In this document: positions 8,697 to 16,366 of the stretch, piece by piece
Layout of the letters: every line of letters starts with the position of its first letter
Position numbering within the stretch: position 1 is the first letter of the stretch
Source: a virus
Virus record (IMG/VR): IMGVR_UViG_3300010883_000181
Coordinates: 1-34,459 of that record
DNA: 34,459 nt
Direction: 5' to 3' (one strand)
Program-made: the position numbers and the translations under genes
Notes under the pieces: model-generated
What the model saw: the letters and a program-made list of their open reading frames with translations, nothing else
What the model was told of the DNA's origin: nothing
Databases searched by the model: none

Positions 8697-9743
8697 TTAA
8701 TCCATCCCGTGAGGTTTTGCTTCTGTCTGTCCTGCTTGAGTCACACGACAAAATCTTACTTTATTTTGGAAGTCGTAGATATTTGTTGCACCAACATAAC
8801 TCATTGATGACTTAATACCGTCAGATATATCATTGACAATCCTATTAACCTTACCTTTGTACGGGGTAATCTTAGAATTGCCTTCTACATTCTTTGTTTC
8901 TTCTCCCCTTGCTAATTTAGAATCAATTGATGCCGACCCTTGATACTTTTTGTATAACTTTTCATTAGGCCATTTTCCCATTTTAGCAATAGAACCAGGA
9001 GTTTCTTTAGTTCCTGAAAATAATGAGCCTACCATTACTGCATCTGCACCAAGACCAATTGCTTTAGGTATGTCTCCTACTGTTTTACAACCACCATCTG
9101 CTATAATATAAGGTGATTCGACTTCTAAAGAATTAGTATAACTATAAACATCCTCTAATGCTGTTGCTTGAGGAACACCTACACCTGCTCTAATTCTTGT
9201 TTCACACATAGAACCATTACCAATTCCTACTCTAAGAGAATCAGCCCCTGCTTCTGTAAGCATTTTTGCAGCACTAGCAGTTACAATATTACCCGCCATT
9301 ACATGTACATCTTCAAATTCTTGTTTGATATATTGAATCATATCTTTAACAAGCGAGTGGTCGCCATGTGCTACATCAATACAAACACCTGTTATATTTG
9401 TATAAGACATAAGAGAATCAATTCTGTTTAACCCTAACAAACCTACTCCTATTGCTGGTATAAACTTTGTTCCAACTTCTTCTGTAATAATATTACACAT
9501 ATCTACTTGTTCTACTATTGATTGAAATCTATGCAATACTCCTATACCACCAAGTTGAGCCATCCTTATACACATATCAACACCAGAAATTGTGTCCATT
9601 GGTGATGAAACTAAGGGAACATCTAATTCATAAATTCCTATTCTTGTATTAGTATCACAGTATGTTCTTGAAGTAATATCTGAATAAAATGGTATAATAC
9701 TAATATCATCGTAAGTTAAACTTTCTTTATTTTGAATTTTCAT
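8697..9743 (-). CDS. GMP reductase / IMP dehydrogenase family enzyme without CBS domains
   Basis: The 348 residues form one (beta/alpha)8 barrel of the IMPDH/GMPR family: SSPMDT near the N terminus, the catalytic loop GIGNGSMCETR with the nucleophilic Cys, then GVGVPQ, ADGG and MVGSLFSG phosphate-binding segments. No CBS pair is inserted, as in GMP reductase. The IMPDH flap Arg-Tyr is absent, while VEG near residue 280 can supply the Glu used by GMP reductases. The C terminus (RVTQAGQTEAKPHG) looks more like IMPDH. It probably adjusts the purine nucleotide pool for virus DNA synthesis. The start is in an ATGA overlap. Confidence 0.85.
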   Translation of the reverse strand: MKIQNKESLTYDDISIIPFYSDITSRTYCDTNTRIGIYELDVPLVSSPMDTISGVDMCIRMAQLGGIGVLHRFQSIVEQVDMCNIITEEVGTKFIPAIGVGLLGLNRIDSLMSYTNITGVCIDVAHGDHSLVKDMIQYIKQEFEDVHVMAGNIVTASAAKMLTEAGADSLRVGIGNGSMCETRIRAGVGVPQATALEDVYSYTNSLEVESPYIIADGGCKTVGDIPKAIGLGADAVMVGSLFSGTKETPGSIAKMGKWPNEKLYKKYQGSASIDSKLARGEETKNVEGNSKITPYKGKVNRIVNDISDGIKSSMSYVGATNIYDFQNKVRFCRVTQAGQTEAKPHGMD

Positions 9744-9988
9744 TGTTTCTCTCTCCCTAAAACTTTTTCCTTTGTCATCTTTATATCACCTAACACCCAT
9801 CTAAGGGCACTGATGACACCTTGTAATCCTTTATAGTTATTCCAATGTTGTACTCGTAAAGGTTTTGGACAATTTTGAAATGCTAACCATCTCTTATTTT
9901 GTTCTGCTTCAGCAGTATCTAATAGTGTTTCAATTTGTTCCCAACTTCTTGTATATGAAAAGTTTTCACTGTCTTGATGGTCATTCAT
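9740..9988 (-). CDS. Small helical protein of unknown function (82 aa)
   Basis: I do not recognise it. The sequence is predicted to be mostly helical, with several Trp residues (SWEQ, RWLAF, HWNN, RWVLG) and a basic C terminus. It starts with an 8-base overlap with the upstream zinc-protein gene and ends in an ATGA overlap with the GMPR/IMPDH gene, so it is translated with them. No zinc ligands or membrane segment are visible. Confidence 0.7.
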   Translation of the reverse strand: MNDHQDSENFSYTRSWEQIETLLDTAEAEQNKRWLAFQNCPKPLRVQHWNNYKGLQGVISALRWVLGDIKMTKEKVLGREKQ

Positions 9989-10160
9989 ATTTATCCCTCC
10001 TTAATTCTTTTTCTATAAATAATTTTTCTACTTTATCTATGTAGCATACATTACAAATACGAGAATAACCGTCAAGTTTAGTTAGAGAAAATGAATACAC
10101 AGGGGAATTACAATCTTCAAAATTACATTGGGTATTAGATACTTTCCATAATTTATTCAT
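9981..10160 (-). CDS. 59-residue zinc-finger protein
   Basis: Two Cys pairs (CNFEDC and CNVC, about 20 residues apart) form a likely zinc ribbon, followed by a charged helix (KVEKLFIEKELRRDKYE). I choose the ATG at 10160 because it overlaps the upstream TGA (ATGA) and has GGGAGG seven bases upstream; the ATG at 10166 is too close to that site. The function is unknown; it is one of many small zinc proteins in this array. Confidence 0.7.
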   Translation of the reverse strand: MNKLWKVSNTQCNFEDCNSPVYSFSLTKLDGYSRICNVCYIDKVEKLFIEKELRRDKYE

Positions 10161-10336
10161 TCCCATTCCTCCCCAAAATCCATTCCCATTCTAAATCTAG
10201 CCTGTAAAACTATCTTATGACATTTATCGCAACAGTAACCTTTGTTAATAGGATGTGCTAAATGTCCATATCCTAAATACGGTTCGTTGCAAATACTACA
10301 AAGTTTTTCACTCTTCCTCATTTCCATCATCTGCAT
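10157..10336 (-). CDS. 59-residue treble-clef zinc protein
   Basis: The motif CSICNEPYLGYGHLAHP followed by YCCDKCHKIV gives a CxxC...CxxC(H) treble-clef-like zinc site of a type often met in phage genomes. The ATG at 10336 has GGAGGGTG six bases upstream, within the end of the previous gene, so translation is probably coupled. A longer frame to 10378 has no ribosome-binding site. The function is unknown. Confidence 0.72.
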   Translation of the reverse strand: MQMMEMRKSEKLCSICNEPYLGYGHLAHPINKGYCCDKCHKIVLQARFRMGMDFGEEWE

Positions 10337-10508
10337 CTTTTTCACCCTCCATCTTACATACCGGACAATTATTATCACTAATTAACTCGCTACACCAACC
10401 GGTCTGATGTAATACATTTGCTGCTTCTAAATTAAAAGCGTTTGACATAAATGAAATCATGGCTAATAACCCTTCTATTACTTGTCTTTCTTCTGTTTTT
10501 TCTTTCAT
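10308..10508 (-). CDS. 66-residue protein with a CPVC motif
   Basis: The N-terminal half is a predicted helix with a hydrophobic patch (LLAMISFMSNAFNLEAA). Cys-Ser...Cys-Pro-Val-Cys follows, which may bind zinc with the first Cys, and the acidic tail ends GNEEE. The start lies in an ATGA overlap with the upstream stop. It overlaps the next gene by 29 bases. I do not recognise the family. Confidence 0.62.
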   Translation of the reverse strand: MKEKTEERQVIEGLLAMISFMSNAFNLEAANVLHQTGWCSELISDNNCPVCKMEGEKDADDGNEEE

Positions 10509-10762
10509 TCTTCTTCATCTCCTTGAGAATATACTTTACCTTCAAGTTCTTTTTCATCAATAGTTGCTTTTAATTCTTCTAACATTTCTGCAATAAGATT
10601 AATTCTACCTAAATGATATGCTACTCTTGCGACGGGTGGTAATTCACTATTAACTTTATCTTTCATAAAATCTTCTAATGAGTTATAACCTGCTTGCTTG
10701 ACGGCTAAATCTAATTCATTCTTCGCTGGGCCTAAATAATTTAATAAATTCATTTTAATCAC
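10505..10762 (-). CDS. 85-residue helical protein of unknown function
   Basis: It is a predicted all-helical acidic protein with no Cys. Two starts are possible: a GTG at 10762 that overlaps the PCNA stop (GTGA), or the ATG at 10753 three codons later. The overlap pattern used across this array favours the GTG. It follows PCNA directly, so it could be co-expressed with the clamp, but no PIP-box or known motif is visible. Confidence 0.7.
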   Translation of the reverse strand: MIKMNLLNYLGPAKNELDLAVKQAGYNSLEDFMKDKVNSELPPVARVAYHLGRINLIAEMLEELKATIDEKELEGKVYSQGDEEE

Positions 10763-11517
10763 ACTTCTATTCTTGGTGCTCTTAACACCTTTAAATTACC
10801 ACTTAAAATTGAGAGTGGTGACTCATCGTTAAAAGAAATTATAGTGGTTAGACCATTCAGATACTTATGAATAGGCGCACTAAATTCCATTGTTGCTTTT
10901 TCTCCTACTGATTCAACAGGTTCTAATTTAACTAAAACCATTTCTCTACCATTAGATGAAGAAACATTAAGATTAATTCCATCATAATCCAATTGAAAAA
11001 CTGAATTACCTACGGCTTCACAATCAATAAAAGCATTTATGAGTTCTTGTGAACTAACTTTAATTCTAGTTTTCAATTTAGTTTTCTCACTGATTGTAAC
11101 TTCTTTACTCATATCTCTCGGTACATTTAGATTCTTCTTTACAAAATGAATACTGTCGTTATTCTCATGTCTTTCTAATATAGGAAGATTAACTGTTTTC
11201 CTTTCAGAAATCAATTGAAAAATGTTATCTTCCAATTGAAAAATACAATCTTCTTTCGGTAGATATTTCAATAGGATTTCAGAATCAATTGCAAACTTAC
11301 CTGTTTTGTGATTATCAATCTCAATTGTTTCTAAAGCGTTAGATACAAATGTAGAAGCATTTGCATTAAACACTTTAACATCTGTTTCACTTACACTAAT
11401 AACAATAGAAGGACACAAAATACTACTTTTACTATTAGCACCATTGTTCCATTTACCTTTTAATAACACACTTTCTATCTTCTCTATCATTTCTTTTCCA
11501 TTTACTTTAAATTTCAT
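10759..11517 (-). CDS. PCNA-like DNA sliding clamp
   Basis: The 252-residue length, two alternating alpha/beta halves and the C-terminal LRAPRIEV match archaeal and eukaryotic PCNA, where the (L/A)PRIE segment closes the last strand. It should form the trimeric ring that tethers the viral PolB, whose C-terminal QTTLDSWW peptide fits the PCNA pocket. I place the start at 11517, with GGAGATGAT upstream; an in-frame extension to 11607 runs through the leader and has no ribosome-binding site. The upstream leader holds the AGTGGTGGG element at 11546-11566. Confidence 0.88.
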   Translation of the reverse strand: MKFKVNGKEMIEKIESVLLKGKWNNGANSKSSILCPSIVISVSETDVKVFNANASTFVSNALETIEIDNHKTGKFAIDSEILLKYLPKEDCIFQLEDNIFQLISERKTVNLPILERHENNDSIHFVKKNLNVPRDMSKEVTISEKTKLKTRIKVSSQELINAFIDCEAVGNSVFQLDYDGINLNVSSSNGREMVLVKLEPVESVGEKATMEFSAPIHKYLNGLTTIISFNDESPLSILSGNLKVLRAPRIEV

Positions 11518-11545
11518 ATTATCATCTCCATTGTATAGGGGGAAT

Positions 11546-11566
11546 AAAGTGGTGGGAGGACACCTT
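11546..11566 (-). promoter_or_regulatory. Leader element shared with 29756-29776
   Basis: A 21-base stretch with the plus-strand core AGTGGTGGG lies 29 bases upstream of the PCNA start. A second copy with 16 of 21 identical positions lies 36 bases upstream of the gene starting at 29720, in the same orientation. These are two of the few real gaps in the leftward array, so a promoter-proximal or RNA leader role is likely. Confidence 0.4.
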
Positions 11567-11622
11567 ATCAGATTCATACACCTTTCTTTATTCATTACTA
11601 CTGACAAAACCCTAATTCTGTA

Positions 11623-11637
11623 TGAGGTTATACCTCA
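11623..11637. promoter_or_regulatory. 15-bp palindrome TGAGGTTATACCTCA at the head of the PCNA leader
   Basis: TGAGG and CCTCA form a perfect 5-bp inverted repeat around TTATA. It overlaps the stop codon of the RadA-like gene and opens the 117-base gap before PCNA. It could be an operator or a weak hairpin; no T-run follows it. Confidence 0.3.
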
Positions 11638-12543
11638 AAGAGTATTCTCACTAATGCTCGGAATACCTGTCCATTCAATTTTACCATTATTATTTTCCAT
11701 AATAGTAAATGTTTGTCCTACATTCTTAGCATTAGTTTTTGACTTCTTTACTTGACCTATTAATTTAAAGGTCTTACCTCGTTCTTCTCTTTTACATTCA
11801 ATATGCTGAAATAATTTAGCCGTTGTTGATTTTTCCCAATCAGGCTTTAGTCCTACAATATCGAATCCATCATGTACTTCCTTCATATGAGTAATGAAAA
11901 ACTTATGACATTTCAATTGACAAGCCGCCTTAAACAAACGCTTGTATTCTTCAGTTCTAGCATACCATTGAGTCGGAACCATTTTTACTTTATCGGCAAG
12001 TCTTGGGTCTTTTCCCTTAATGTGATTTAATCGTGCAATCATATTGGTAGTATCTAACCATGAATCTAGTCCATCAAAAACAATAGCCTTTACTGCTTCG
12101 ATTTTAACAATCTGTTCACCGTCTTCAATTTCACCTGTTTCTATTGCTTCATTAACCATAGCAATAAAATATCTTGCCATGTCAGCAGTAGCCACATAAT
12201 CTACGGTCATATCTTCATTGTAAATAAACGGATTAAAGATAACAATCTTTTCATCATTACTCCAATGTTGTCTCCAAGTAGGTTCAGCACCTTCATCAAA
12301 GTCAAGAATAAACAACCAATGTGTTTCTCTTTCTTCTTCTGTTCTACAATCAAGTGCAATACCTGTTTTACCTGTTCCTGGATTTCCACTAATTCCACAA
12401 ATCATATGAGCAGACTCTTGTTCTAAAAGTTCTTTTCGTTGATTCATCGCTCTAAGTTTTGCTCTCTTAAATGCGGTCATTCCTTCTTCATTCTTCGCTG
12501 TTGCAACTCCTGTTGCCTTATCTTTCTTATTTCCTAATCCCAT
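11635..12543 (-). CDS. RadA/Sak4-like RecA-fold ATPase
   Basis: A RecA-type P-loop (GNPGTGKTG, near residues 53-61) and a Walker B strand (VKAIVFDGLDSW, near 155-165) mark a RecA-fold ATPase of about 300 residues. The FITHMKEV segment fits the later core strands. The layout resembles phage Sak4 and short RadA-like proteins that lack the N-terminal helix-hairpin-helix domain of cellular RadA. It probably anneals or exchanges strands during recombination-dependent replication. It lies upstream of PCNA and downstream of a coiled-coil protein, overlapping it by 10 bases. Confidence 0.75.
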   Translation of the reverse strand: MGLGNKKDKATGVATAKNEEGMTAFKRAKLRAMNQRKELLEQESAHMICGISGNPGTGKTGIALDCRTEEERETHWLFILDFDEGAEPTWRQHWSNDEKIVIFNPFIYNEDMTVDYVATADMARYFIAMVNEAIETGEIEDGEQIVKIEAVKAIVFDGLDSWLDTTNMIARLNHIKGKDPRLADKVKMVPTQWYARTEEYKRLFKAACQLKCHKFFITHMKEVHDGFDIVGLKPDWEKSTTAKLFQHIECKREERGKTFKLIGQVKKSKTNAKNVGQTFTIMENNNGKIEWTGIPSISENTL

Positions 12544-12854
12544 TGTTCATCATCTCCCTCTTTCTTTTCTTGTTCATAAGTATAATTATACAAAGTTAGT
12601 TCTTTAATTATATTTTCTTTCATAACATCTATCTTATTTTGAACTTGATTAAGGCCACTTGCAGCAACATTTTTTATTATAACTCCTATATCATTTTGAA
12701 CTTGATTAAGGTCATTTATGTTTTCAACTAAAAATTGTATTTGTAATTTTCTATCTTTCAAATTATCTTGCAGTAAATTTTCCAACTCCGCATCGCTCTT
12801 TCTCAAAACTTCCATCTTATCTTGTAGTTTTTTCAAATCTTCTATTTTTATCAT
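12534..12854 (-). CDS. Coiled-coil protein with an internal 19-residue repeat
   Basis: About 106 residues, predicted to be a long coiled coil with regular Leu and Ile spacing. LNQVQN(D/K)I occurs twice, 19 residues apart, and the DNA keeps a 19-base identical stretch, so the repeat is recent or under selection. I choose the ATG at 12854, with AAGGTGA five bases upstream; the frame reaches a GTG at 12863. It overlaps the RadA-like gene by 10 bases. The function is unknown. Confidence 0.7.
   Translation of the reverse strand: MIKIEDLKKLQDKMEVLRKSDAELENLLQDNLKDRKLQIQFLVENINDLNQVQNDIGVIIKNVAASGLNQVQNKIDVMKENIIKELTLYNYTYEQEKKEGDDEQWD
12636..12711. repeat. Direct repeat, 19 identical bases with a 57-base period
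   Basis: ATTTTGAACTTGATTAAGG occurs at 12636-12654 and again at 12693-12711. The period is exactly 19 codons, so the repeat extends the coiled coil of the gene at 12534-12854 in frame. Confidence 0.85.
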
Positions 12855-12855
12855 A

Positions 12856-13071
12856 TCATTCACCTTCTATGTGTTCTCTAAACTGTTCTTTAAATTCTCT
12901 AAACTGTGCATCAAATACTTGTCGTGTATACATTTTACCACTCTTTAAATGTATTCTTACCGAATACAATTCATTGTCAGTAATGTTTTCTTCATCTGTT
13001 ATTTTCTTCCACTCTATCGCTTCTACTTCTTTTAAGTCCATACTTAATTGATTCATTCTTACATATCTCAT
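12856..13071 (-). CDS. 71-residue protein of unknown function
   Basis: The middle of the protein looks beta-rich (WKKITDEENITDNELYSVRIHLKSG) and the C-terminal 20 residues helical. The ATG at 13071 has AAGGTGA five bases upstream and is preferred to the in-frame GTG at 13080. It is the first gene after the 101-base gap following the SSB-like gene. No known motif is visible. Confidence 0.68.
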   Translation of the reverse strand: MRYVRMNQLSMDLKEVEAIEWKKITDEENITDNELYSVRIHLKSGKMYTRQVFDAQFREFKEQFREHIEGE

Positions 13072-13172
13072 GTTATTCACCTTGATTAAAAGATAGGCTT
13101 CGCACCTAATTGAGTGTCATTCAAACCGCCAACACTTACACGGCAACTCCAAATCTTCGAAATTTTAGAGTA

Positions 13173-14417
13173 TCACCAATAATTAAGAGTGTCGTCACTC
13201 TCATTTGACTTTGTTTCTTGAGGCGCACCTAAAGCAACTCTTGGTAGAATACCAAAGATGTTAAATGAAACAGGGTTCATTTCATCTTCAATCTTATTAC
13301 CATCTGAATCCTTCTTAGGAGATTGGTTTGTTCTACCAATAATGATAACATCAGAACCTACACCAAAATCAATATCCACATTAGATGGAATCCAACATGG
13401 TGTTGATTCAGGAACATCATCATCCTCAAATCCATATGCTGCATCGGCAGGTTCAATCCAAAGTACTCTATTACCTGTCTTTTCATTAACTTGTAGATTC
13501 ATACTACTAACAATTCCATCAGTAATACAAAGTTTCATTCCAGGATTTGACATAATTTGTGCGTGATAATCTTCAATCTCTAACAAATCAGCAATCCAAT
13601 CTCCCATATGTTCAACGAGTAAATCTTCCATTGAAGGTAAAGTACCAACGAACATATCATCACTTTCATCTAAGTTATCATTGTATTGTAAAGAATTAAC
13701 TGTTCGGGCTTTGATACCATAACAAGCATTTCTATCATCATTAAAGAGTGCATTCAAATGAAGCCATCGAAATGTTTCAATATCCCATTCTTTAGCAAGG
13801 TCATTCTTTAATCCGAAAGTCCAATACTGATACTCTCCGCCTTCTTTCTTAGCAATCAAATGTACTCGACGACGGAACTCTTCTTGAGGCAAAGGCTTTC
13901 CGTAGCGAGGATTAGAGTCACCACTCATAAAAGATTTAATATTATCAATAGGAACAATCCACTTATCTTCATCAACTTCAATAGATGATTTTGGTAATTG
14001 AGGAATGATTTTTGTCTTAACCTCACCGTCGATAATTTGACTCTTCTCATAACCTGCTTCAGTTAATACAACTTCAGCACATCGTTCTTCGTTAAAGACT
14101 GTATTAGAATTACTTGTGTAATCACTAACCAAATTCTTACGCTTCCATTCTTGTACATCTCTTGAAGGTTCACTACCTACAATAAATCCAAAAGCATCGT
14201 TTCCGAATCCACCCTTTTTAGATGACGACTTATTTCCTTTGAGTGAACCTCTTGCAAAGTTACGAGTTAGAGTTAGTGCGACCATTCCATTTCGCTCATT
14301 CTCTAAGTCGAGTCCATTTGCTTCAGCAATCTCATTGTACTTTGCCAGCATCTCTTCTTCTGTCTTTCCTAATTTAACGGCCAATCCGCTTAGTTCCTTT
14401 TCTATTCTTTCATTCAT
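13173..14417 (-). CDS. Putative single-stranded-DNA-binding protein (OB-fold, acidic tail)
   Basis: The 414-residue protein lies between the clamp loader and the RadA-like ATPase. The C-terminal half has a beta-rich OB-like stretch (MKLCITDGIVSSMNLQV ... NRVLWIEP ... DVIIIGRTNQ), and the tail is acidic and ends in aromatics (ESDDTLNYW), as in many SSB and gp32-type proteins. A basic Lys/Gly/Ser-rich stretch lies near residues 58-72. Codons here are less AT-rich than in the neighbours, and the start has AAGGAAGTGAAAATATG, both hints of high expression. No zinc site is visible. The SSB role is an inference; an unrelated abundant protein is possible. Confidence 0.5.
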   Translation of the reverse strand: MNERIEKELSGLAVKLGKTEEEMLAKYNEIAEANGLDLENERNGMVALTLTRNFARGSLKGNKSSSKKGGFGNDAFGFIVGSEPSRDVQEWKRKNLVSDYTSNSNTVFNEERCAEVVLTEAGYEKSQIIDGEVKTKIIPQLPKSSIEVDEDKWIVPIDNIKSFMSGDSNPRYGKPLPQEEFRRRVHLIAKKEGGEYQYWTFGLKNDLAKEWDIETFRWLHLNALFNDDRNACYGIKARTVNSLQYNDNLDESDDMFVGTLPSMEDLLVEHMGDWIADLLEIEDYHAQIMSNPGMKLCITDGIVSSMNLQVNEKTGNRVLWIEPADAAYGFEDDDVPESTPCWIPSNVDIDFGVGSDVIIIGRTNQSPKKDSDGNKIEDEMNPVSFNIFGILPRVALGAPQETKSNESDDTLNYW

Positions 14418-14438
14418 ATTTTCACTTCCTTATTTTGT

Positions 14439-15353
14439 TTAGTCAATAAATTGGGCCGTGAACCACGACACAATTATTTTCGGAGTCATCGACTTAGACC
14501 TCCACTCCATCTCTCCAATATGACTTAGGCACTTAAACATAGTGTTCCTATTCATATTGCTTTCTAATACGGTATGATGTAGATTATTACATATCTCTTT
14601 AACAGAACGACCACTTAAAATTTCTTGCATAAGAATATCAAGTGCTTTATGTTCTTGTTGAGAGGTTAGTAAATCCAGACACCTTGCATAATCTTTCAAA
14701 AAATCTTTTGACTTTTCAGTAAGACTAACACCACTATGTACGGTTGCTTGTAATTCGTTAATTGCTCTACGCATATCACCACAAACAGTATCACATAGGT
14801 TTAGTAATTCTTCACTTGTTGGTTGATTAGATAACTCTTCTTCACAACAAATAAATGATAGCATGATAGACATAGCATTAGCATCTAATGGTTTAAACCA
14901 ATAATTAGCACAACGACTTCTAATTGGGTGTTCTATATTATATACATCATTACATGTAATAATGAATCTAACATTATGTGCTCTTTCCATTGTCCTTTTC
15001 AATGCCCTTTGGGAATCTTTAGTCATCCCATCGAATTCATCTAAGAAACAAATCTTAAAAGGTACATCATCTGTACCTTTAGTAGATGCAAAATCAGCAA
15101 TTGTTGTTCTAATAGTATCTAATTTCCTATCTTGACTTGCATTTATCTCTATGAAATTAAGAGGTTTGCTTTCTCCTAATATTTCATTTGCTAAACAATG
15201 GGCGGCTGATGTTTTACCATTACCTTGTTGCCCATATATTAACACATTAGGCATTTCTTTTTTATTTACCCATGTCATAGCGTCTGACACAAATTTCTGC
15301 TGTCCTACTACATCTTCTAATCTATGTGGTCTGTATTTTTCTGTCCAATTCAT
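14439..15353 (-). CDS. Clamp-loader small subunit (RFC-S-like AAA+ ATPase)
   Basis: The N terminus WTEKYRPHRLEDVVGQ is the classical RFC box. The Walker A motif (YGQQGNGKTS), Walker B (CFLDEFDG), sensor 1 (FIITCND) and arginine-finger motif (RSRC) follow in order, with a helical collar at the C terminus. It should load the viral PCNA onto primed DNA. I start it at 15353 (MNWTEKYRP), with GGAGAG upstream, rather than five codons earlier. No RFC large subunit is recognisable in the window; the small subunit may act with a host partner, alone, or with another viral ATPase. Confidence 0.93.
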   Translation of the reverse strand: MNWTEKYRPHRLEDVVGQQKFVSDAMTWVNKKEMPNVLIYGQQGNGKTSAAHCLANEILGESKPLNFIEINASQDRKLDTIRTTIADFASTKGTDDVPFKICFLDEFDGMTKDSQRALKRTMERAHNVRFIITCNDVYNIEHPIRSRCANYWFKPLDANAMSIMLSFICCEEELSNQPTSEELLNLCDTVCGDMRRAINELQATVHSGVSLTEKSKDFLKDYARCLDLLTSQQEHKALDILMQEILSGRSVKEICNNLHHTVLESNMNRNTMFKCLSHIGEMEWRSKSMTPKIIVSWFTAQFID

Positions 15354-15528
15354 TATCAATCTCTCCATTCATTATTTTATTTATAGCATCCGAAGGCTCT
15401 TTCGCCATTACTTCAACCGTTTTCTTTACACTGTTTTCCACATAAGAAACTATGTGTATTACCTTTTCAAGTAAATCTGATTCAGGTGTATTTTTATACT
15501 TTGTTCGGGCAGTATAATTTGTTCTCAC
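15322..15528 (-). CDS. 68-residue helical protein upstream of the clamp loader
   Basis: The protein is predicted helical with mixed charge and no Cys. A GTG at 15528 overlaps the stop of the upstream membrane-protein gene (GTGA), matching the coupling style of this array. An ATG five codons earlier at 15543 is the alternative start. It overlaps the RFC start by 32 bases. I do not recognise the family. Confidence 0.6.
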   Translation of the reverse strand: MRTNYTARTKYKNTPESDLLEKVIHIVSYVENSVKKTVEVMAKEPSDAINKIMNGEIDNELDRKIQTT

Positions 15529-15656
15529 TTTAATCCCACCCATACTAAAACTATTAATGTTAAAACATTAATAATACTAACACTAATTATAATCTTATTT
15601 GTTCTATCTATTAGTTCATTTAATCTTATTAATAGTTCATTTGTCTTGTCCATCAT
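15525..15656 (-). CDS. 43-residue single-pass membrane protein
   Basis: A charged amphipathic N terminus (KTNELLIRLNELIDRTNK) is followed by about 20 hydrophobic residues (IIISVSIINVLTLIVLVWVG), a clear transmembrane segment near the C terminus. It starts at an ATG-ATG pair with GAGGG upstream and ends in a GTGA overlap with the next gene. Such small tail-anchored proteins are frequent among viral genes; the function is unknown. Confidence 0.6.
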   Translation of the reverse strand: MMDKTNELLIRLNELIDRTNKIIISVSIINVLTLIVLVWVGLK

Positions 15657-15729
15657 TTAAATCAATCCCTCTTCTTTTAATTTCCCATCTAACTAATATT
15701 TCAATTAGTCTGTGATAAAATAATATCAT
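15637..15729 (-). CDS. Possible 30-residue basic peptide
   Basis: The frame encodes MILFYHRLIEILVRWEIKRRG and a short polar end. It starts inside the small zinc protein gene after GGGTAAAG and bridges the 44-base gap to the membrane-protein gene, overlapping both. The composition looks protein-like, but the length is marginal and the overlap with the next gene is 20 bases, so this is tentative. Confidence 0.35.
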   Translation of the reverse strand: MILFYHRLIEILVRWEIKRRGIDLNDGQDK

Positions 15730-15859
15730 CTTTACCCAATCCTAATAACCACATTCTTGCGTGAATTGATTTTGTCACACACGGATTACATACTTTGTAT
15801 AACCCACATCTCATTCCGCTGGCTTCTGCATTTTCTTCCTTACACATTTCGCATCTCAT
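15701..15859 (-). CDS. 52-residue zinc-finger protein
   Basis: Two CxxC pairs (CEMC and CNPC) separated by about 20 residues make a zinc ribbon, followed by an Arg/Trp-containing helix (SIHARMWLLGLG). It starts in an ATGA overlap with the stop of the upstream gene. The function is unknown. Confidence 0.65.
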   Translation of the reverse strand: MRCEMCKEENAEASGMRCGLYKVCNPCVTKSIHARMWLLGLGKDDIILSQTN

Positions 15860-16212
15860 TCTTCTTCACCTATATTATTACATTCATTACAATTATTATG
15901 ATTTATAAAACCAGAACCATCACATAATTCACACATGTTTAACTTTACATATACTCCACTGTGTCTATTGTTTGCTTCTAATACCTTCTTATATTGTTTA
16001 TTACTACTAATATAAGATGATACTTTTCCTTTAGTTGGAACAAAGGTATAGGTTATTTTCCTATCTGAGTTATCTATATACTCAAGAATACTTTCTATAA
16101 TTTGAGAAGATGTTCTTGACTCACCATCATTCATGGCTCTATCAATAAATCTTTCAGCATAGGTTTTATTCCTTTTTCTTTTCTTACCTTTAATCCAATT
16201 CCTTCTTACCAT
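15856..16212 (-). CDS. Basic protein with a DnaJ-type CxxCxGxG zinc motif
   Basis: The N terminus is very basic (RRNWIKGKKRKRNKTYAERF), which suggests nucleic-acid binding. The C terminus carries CELCDGSGF and CNECNN, the half-zinc-finger pair seen in DnaJ-like cysteine-rich domains. It lies between two small genes with 1-4 base junctions. I do not recognise the whole family; an RNA- or DNA-binding adaptor is plausible. Confidence 0.72.
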   Translation of the reverse strand: MVRRNWIKGKKRKRNKTYAERFIDRAMNDGESRTSSQIIESILEYIDNSDRKITYTFVPTKGKVSSYISSNKQYKKVLEANNRHSGVYVKLNMCELCDGSGFINHNNCNECNNIGEEE

Positions 16213-16213
16213 A

Positions 16214-16366
16214 TTACATCACTTTTATTATTACTTCTTCAGGTGTTAAGTCTGATTCGTAAAATTCACGCAGTATTAAAAATCTAGTATTCTTTCTAAG
16301 GTCATCGGGTAATAATCCTAACCATTTATTAAACGGACAACCTGTACCTTTTGCATTCCTCGCCAT
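16214..16366 (-). CDS. 50-residue protein of unknown function
   Basis: It starts with an ATG that overlaps the upstream TGA by one base and stops one base before the next gene, so it fills the space exactly. The peptide contains GTGCPFNKWLGLLPDDLR and a helical C terminus (TPEEVIIKVM). The single Cys gives no zinc site. Placement is the main support. Confidence 0.62.
   Translation of the reverse strand: MARNAKGTGCPFNKWLGLLPDDLRKNTRFLILREFYESDLTPEEVIIKVM

Noticed and set aside
8695-8751. 19-residue N-terminal extension of the DNA polymerase
   Set aside because: It would overlap the upstream gene by 55 bases; the ATG at 8694, two bases after the stop, fits the spacing in this array.
9168-9431. 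Rightward frame of 87 codons inside the GMPR/IMPDH gene
   Set aside because: It is an antisense shadow of a gene with complete enzyme motifs.
11518-11607. N-terminal extension of PCNA through its leader
   Set aside because: The extension has no ribosome-binding site and contains the shared leader element; the ATG at 11517 has a good site and fits the normal PCNA length.
13081-13172. tRNA-like element in the gap before the SSB-like gene's downstream neighbour
   Set aside because: It contains a TTCAAA stretch and short inverted repeats, but no acceptor stem or anticodon arm can be formed.
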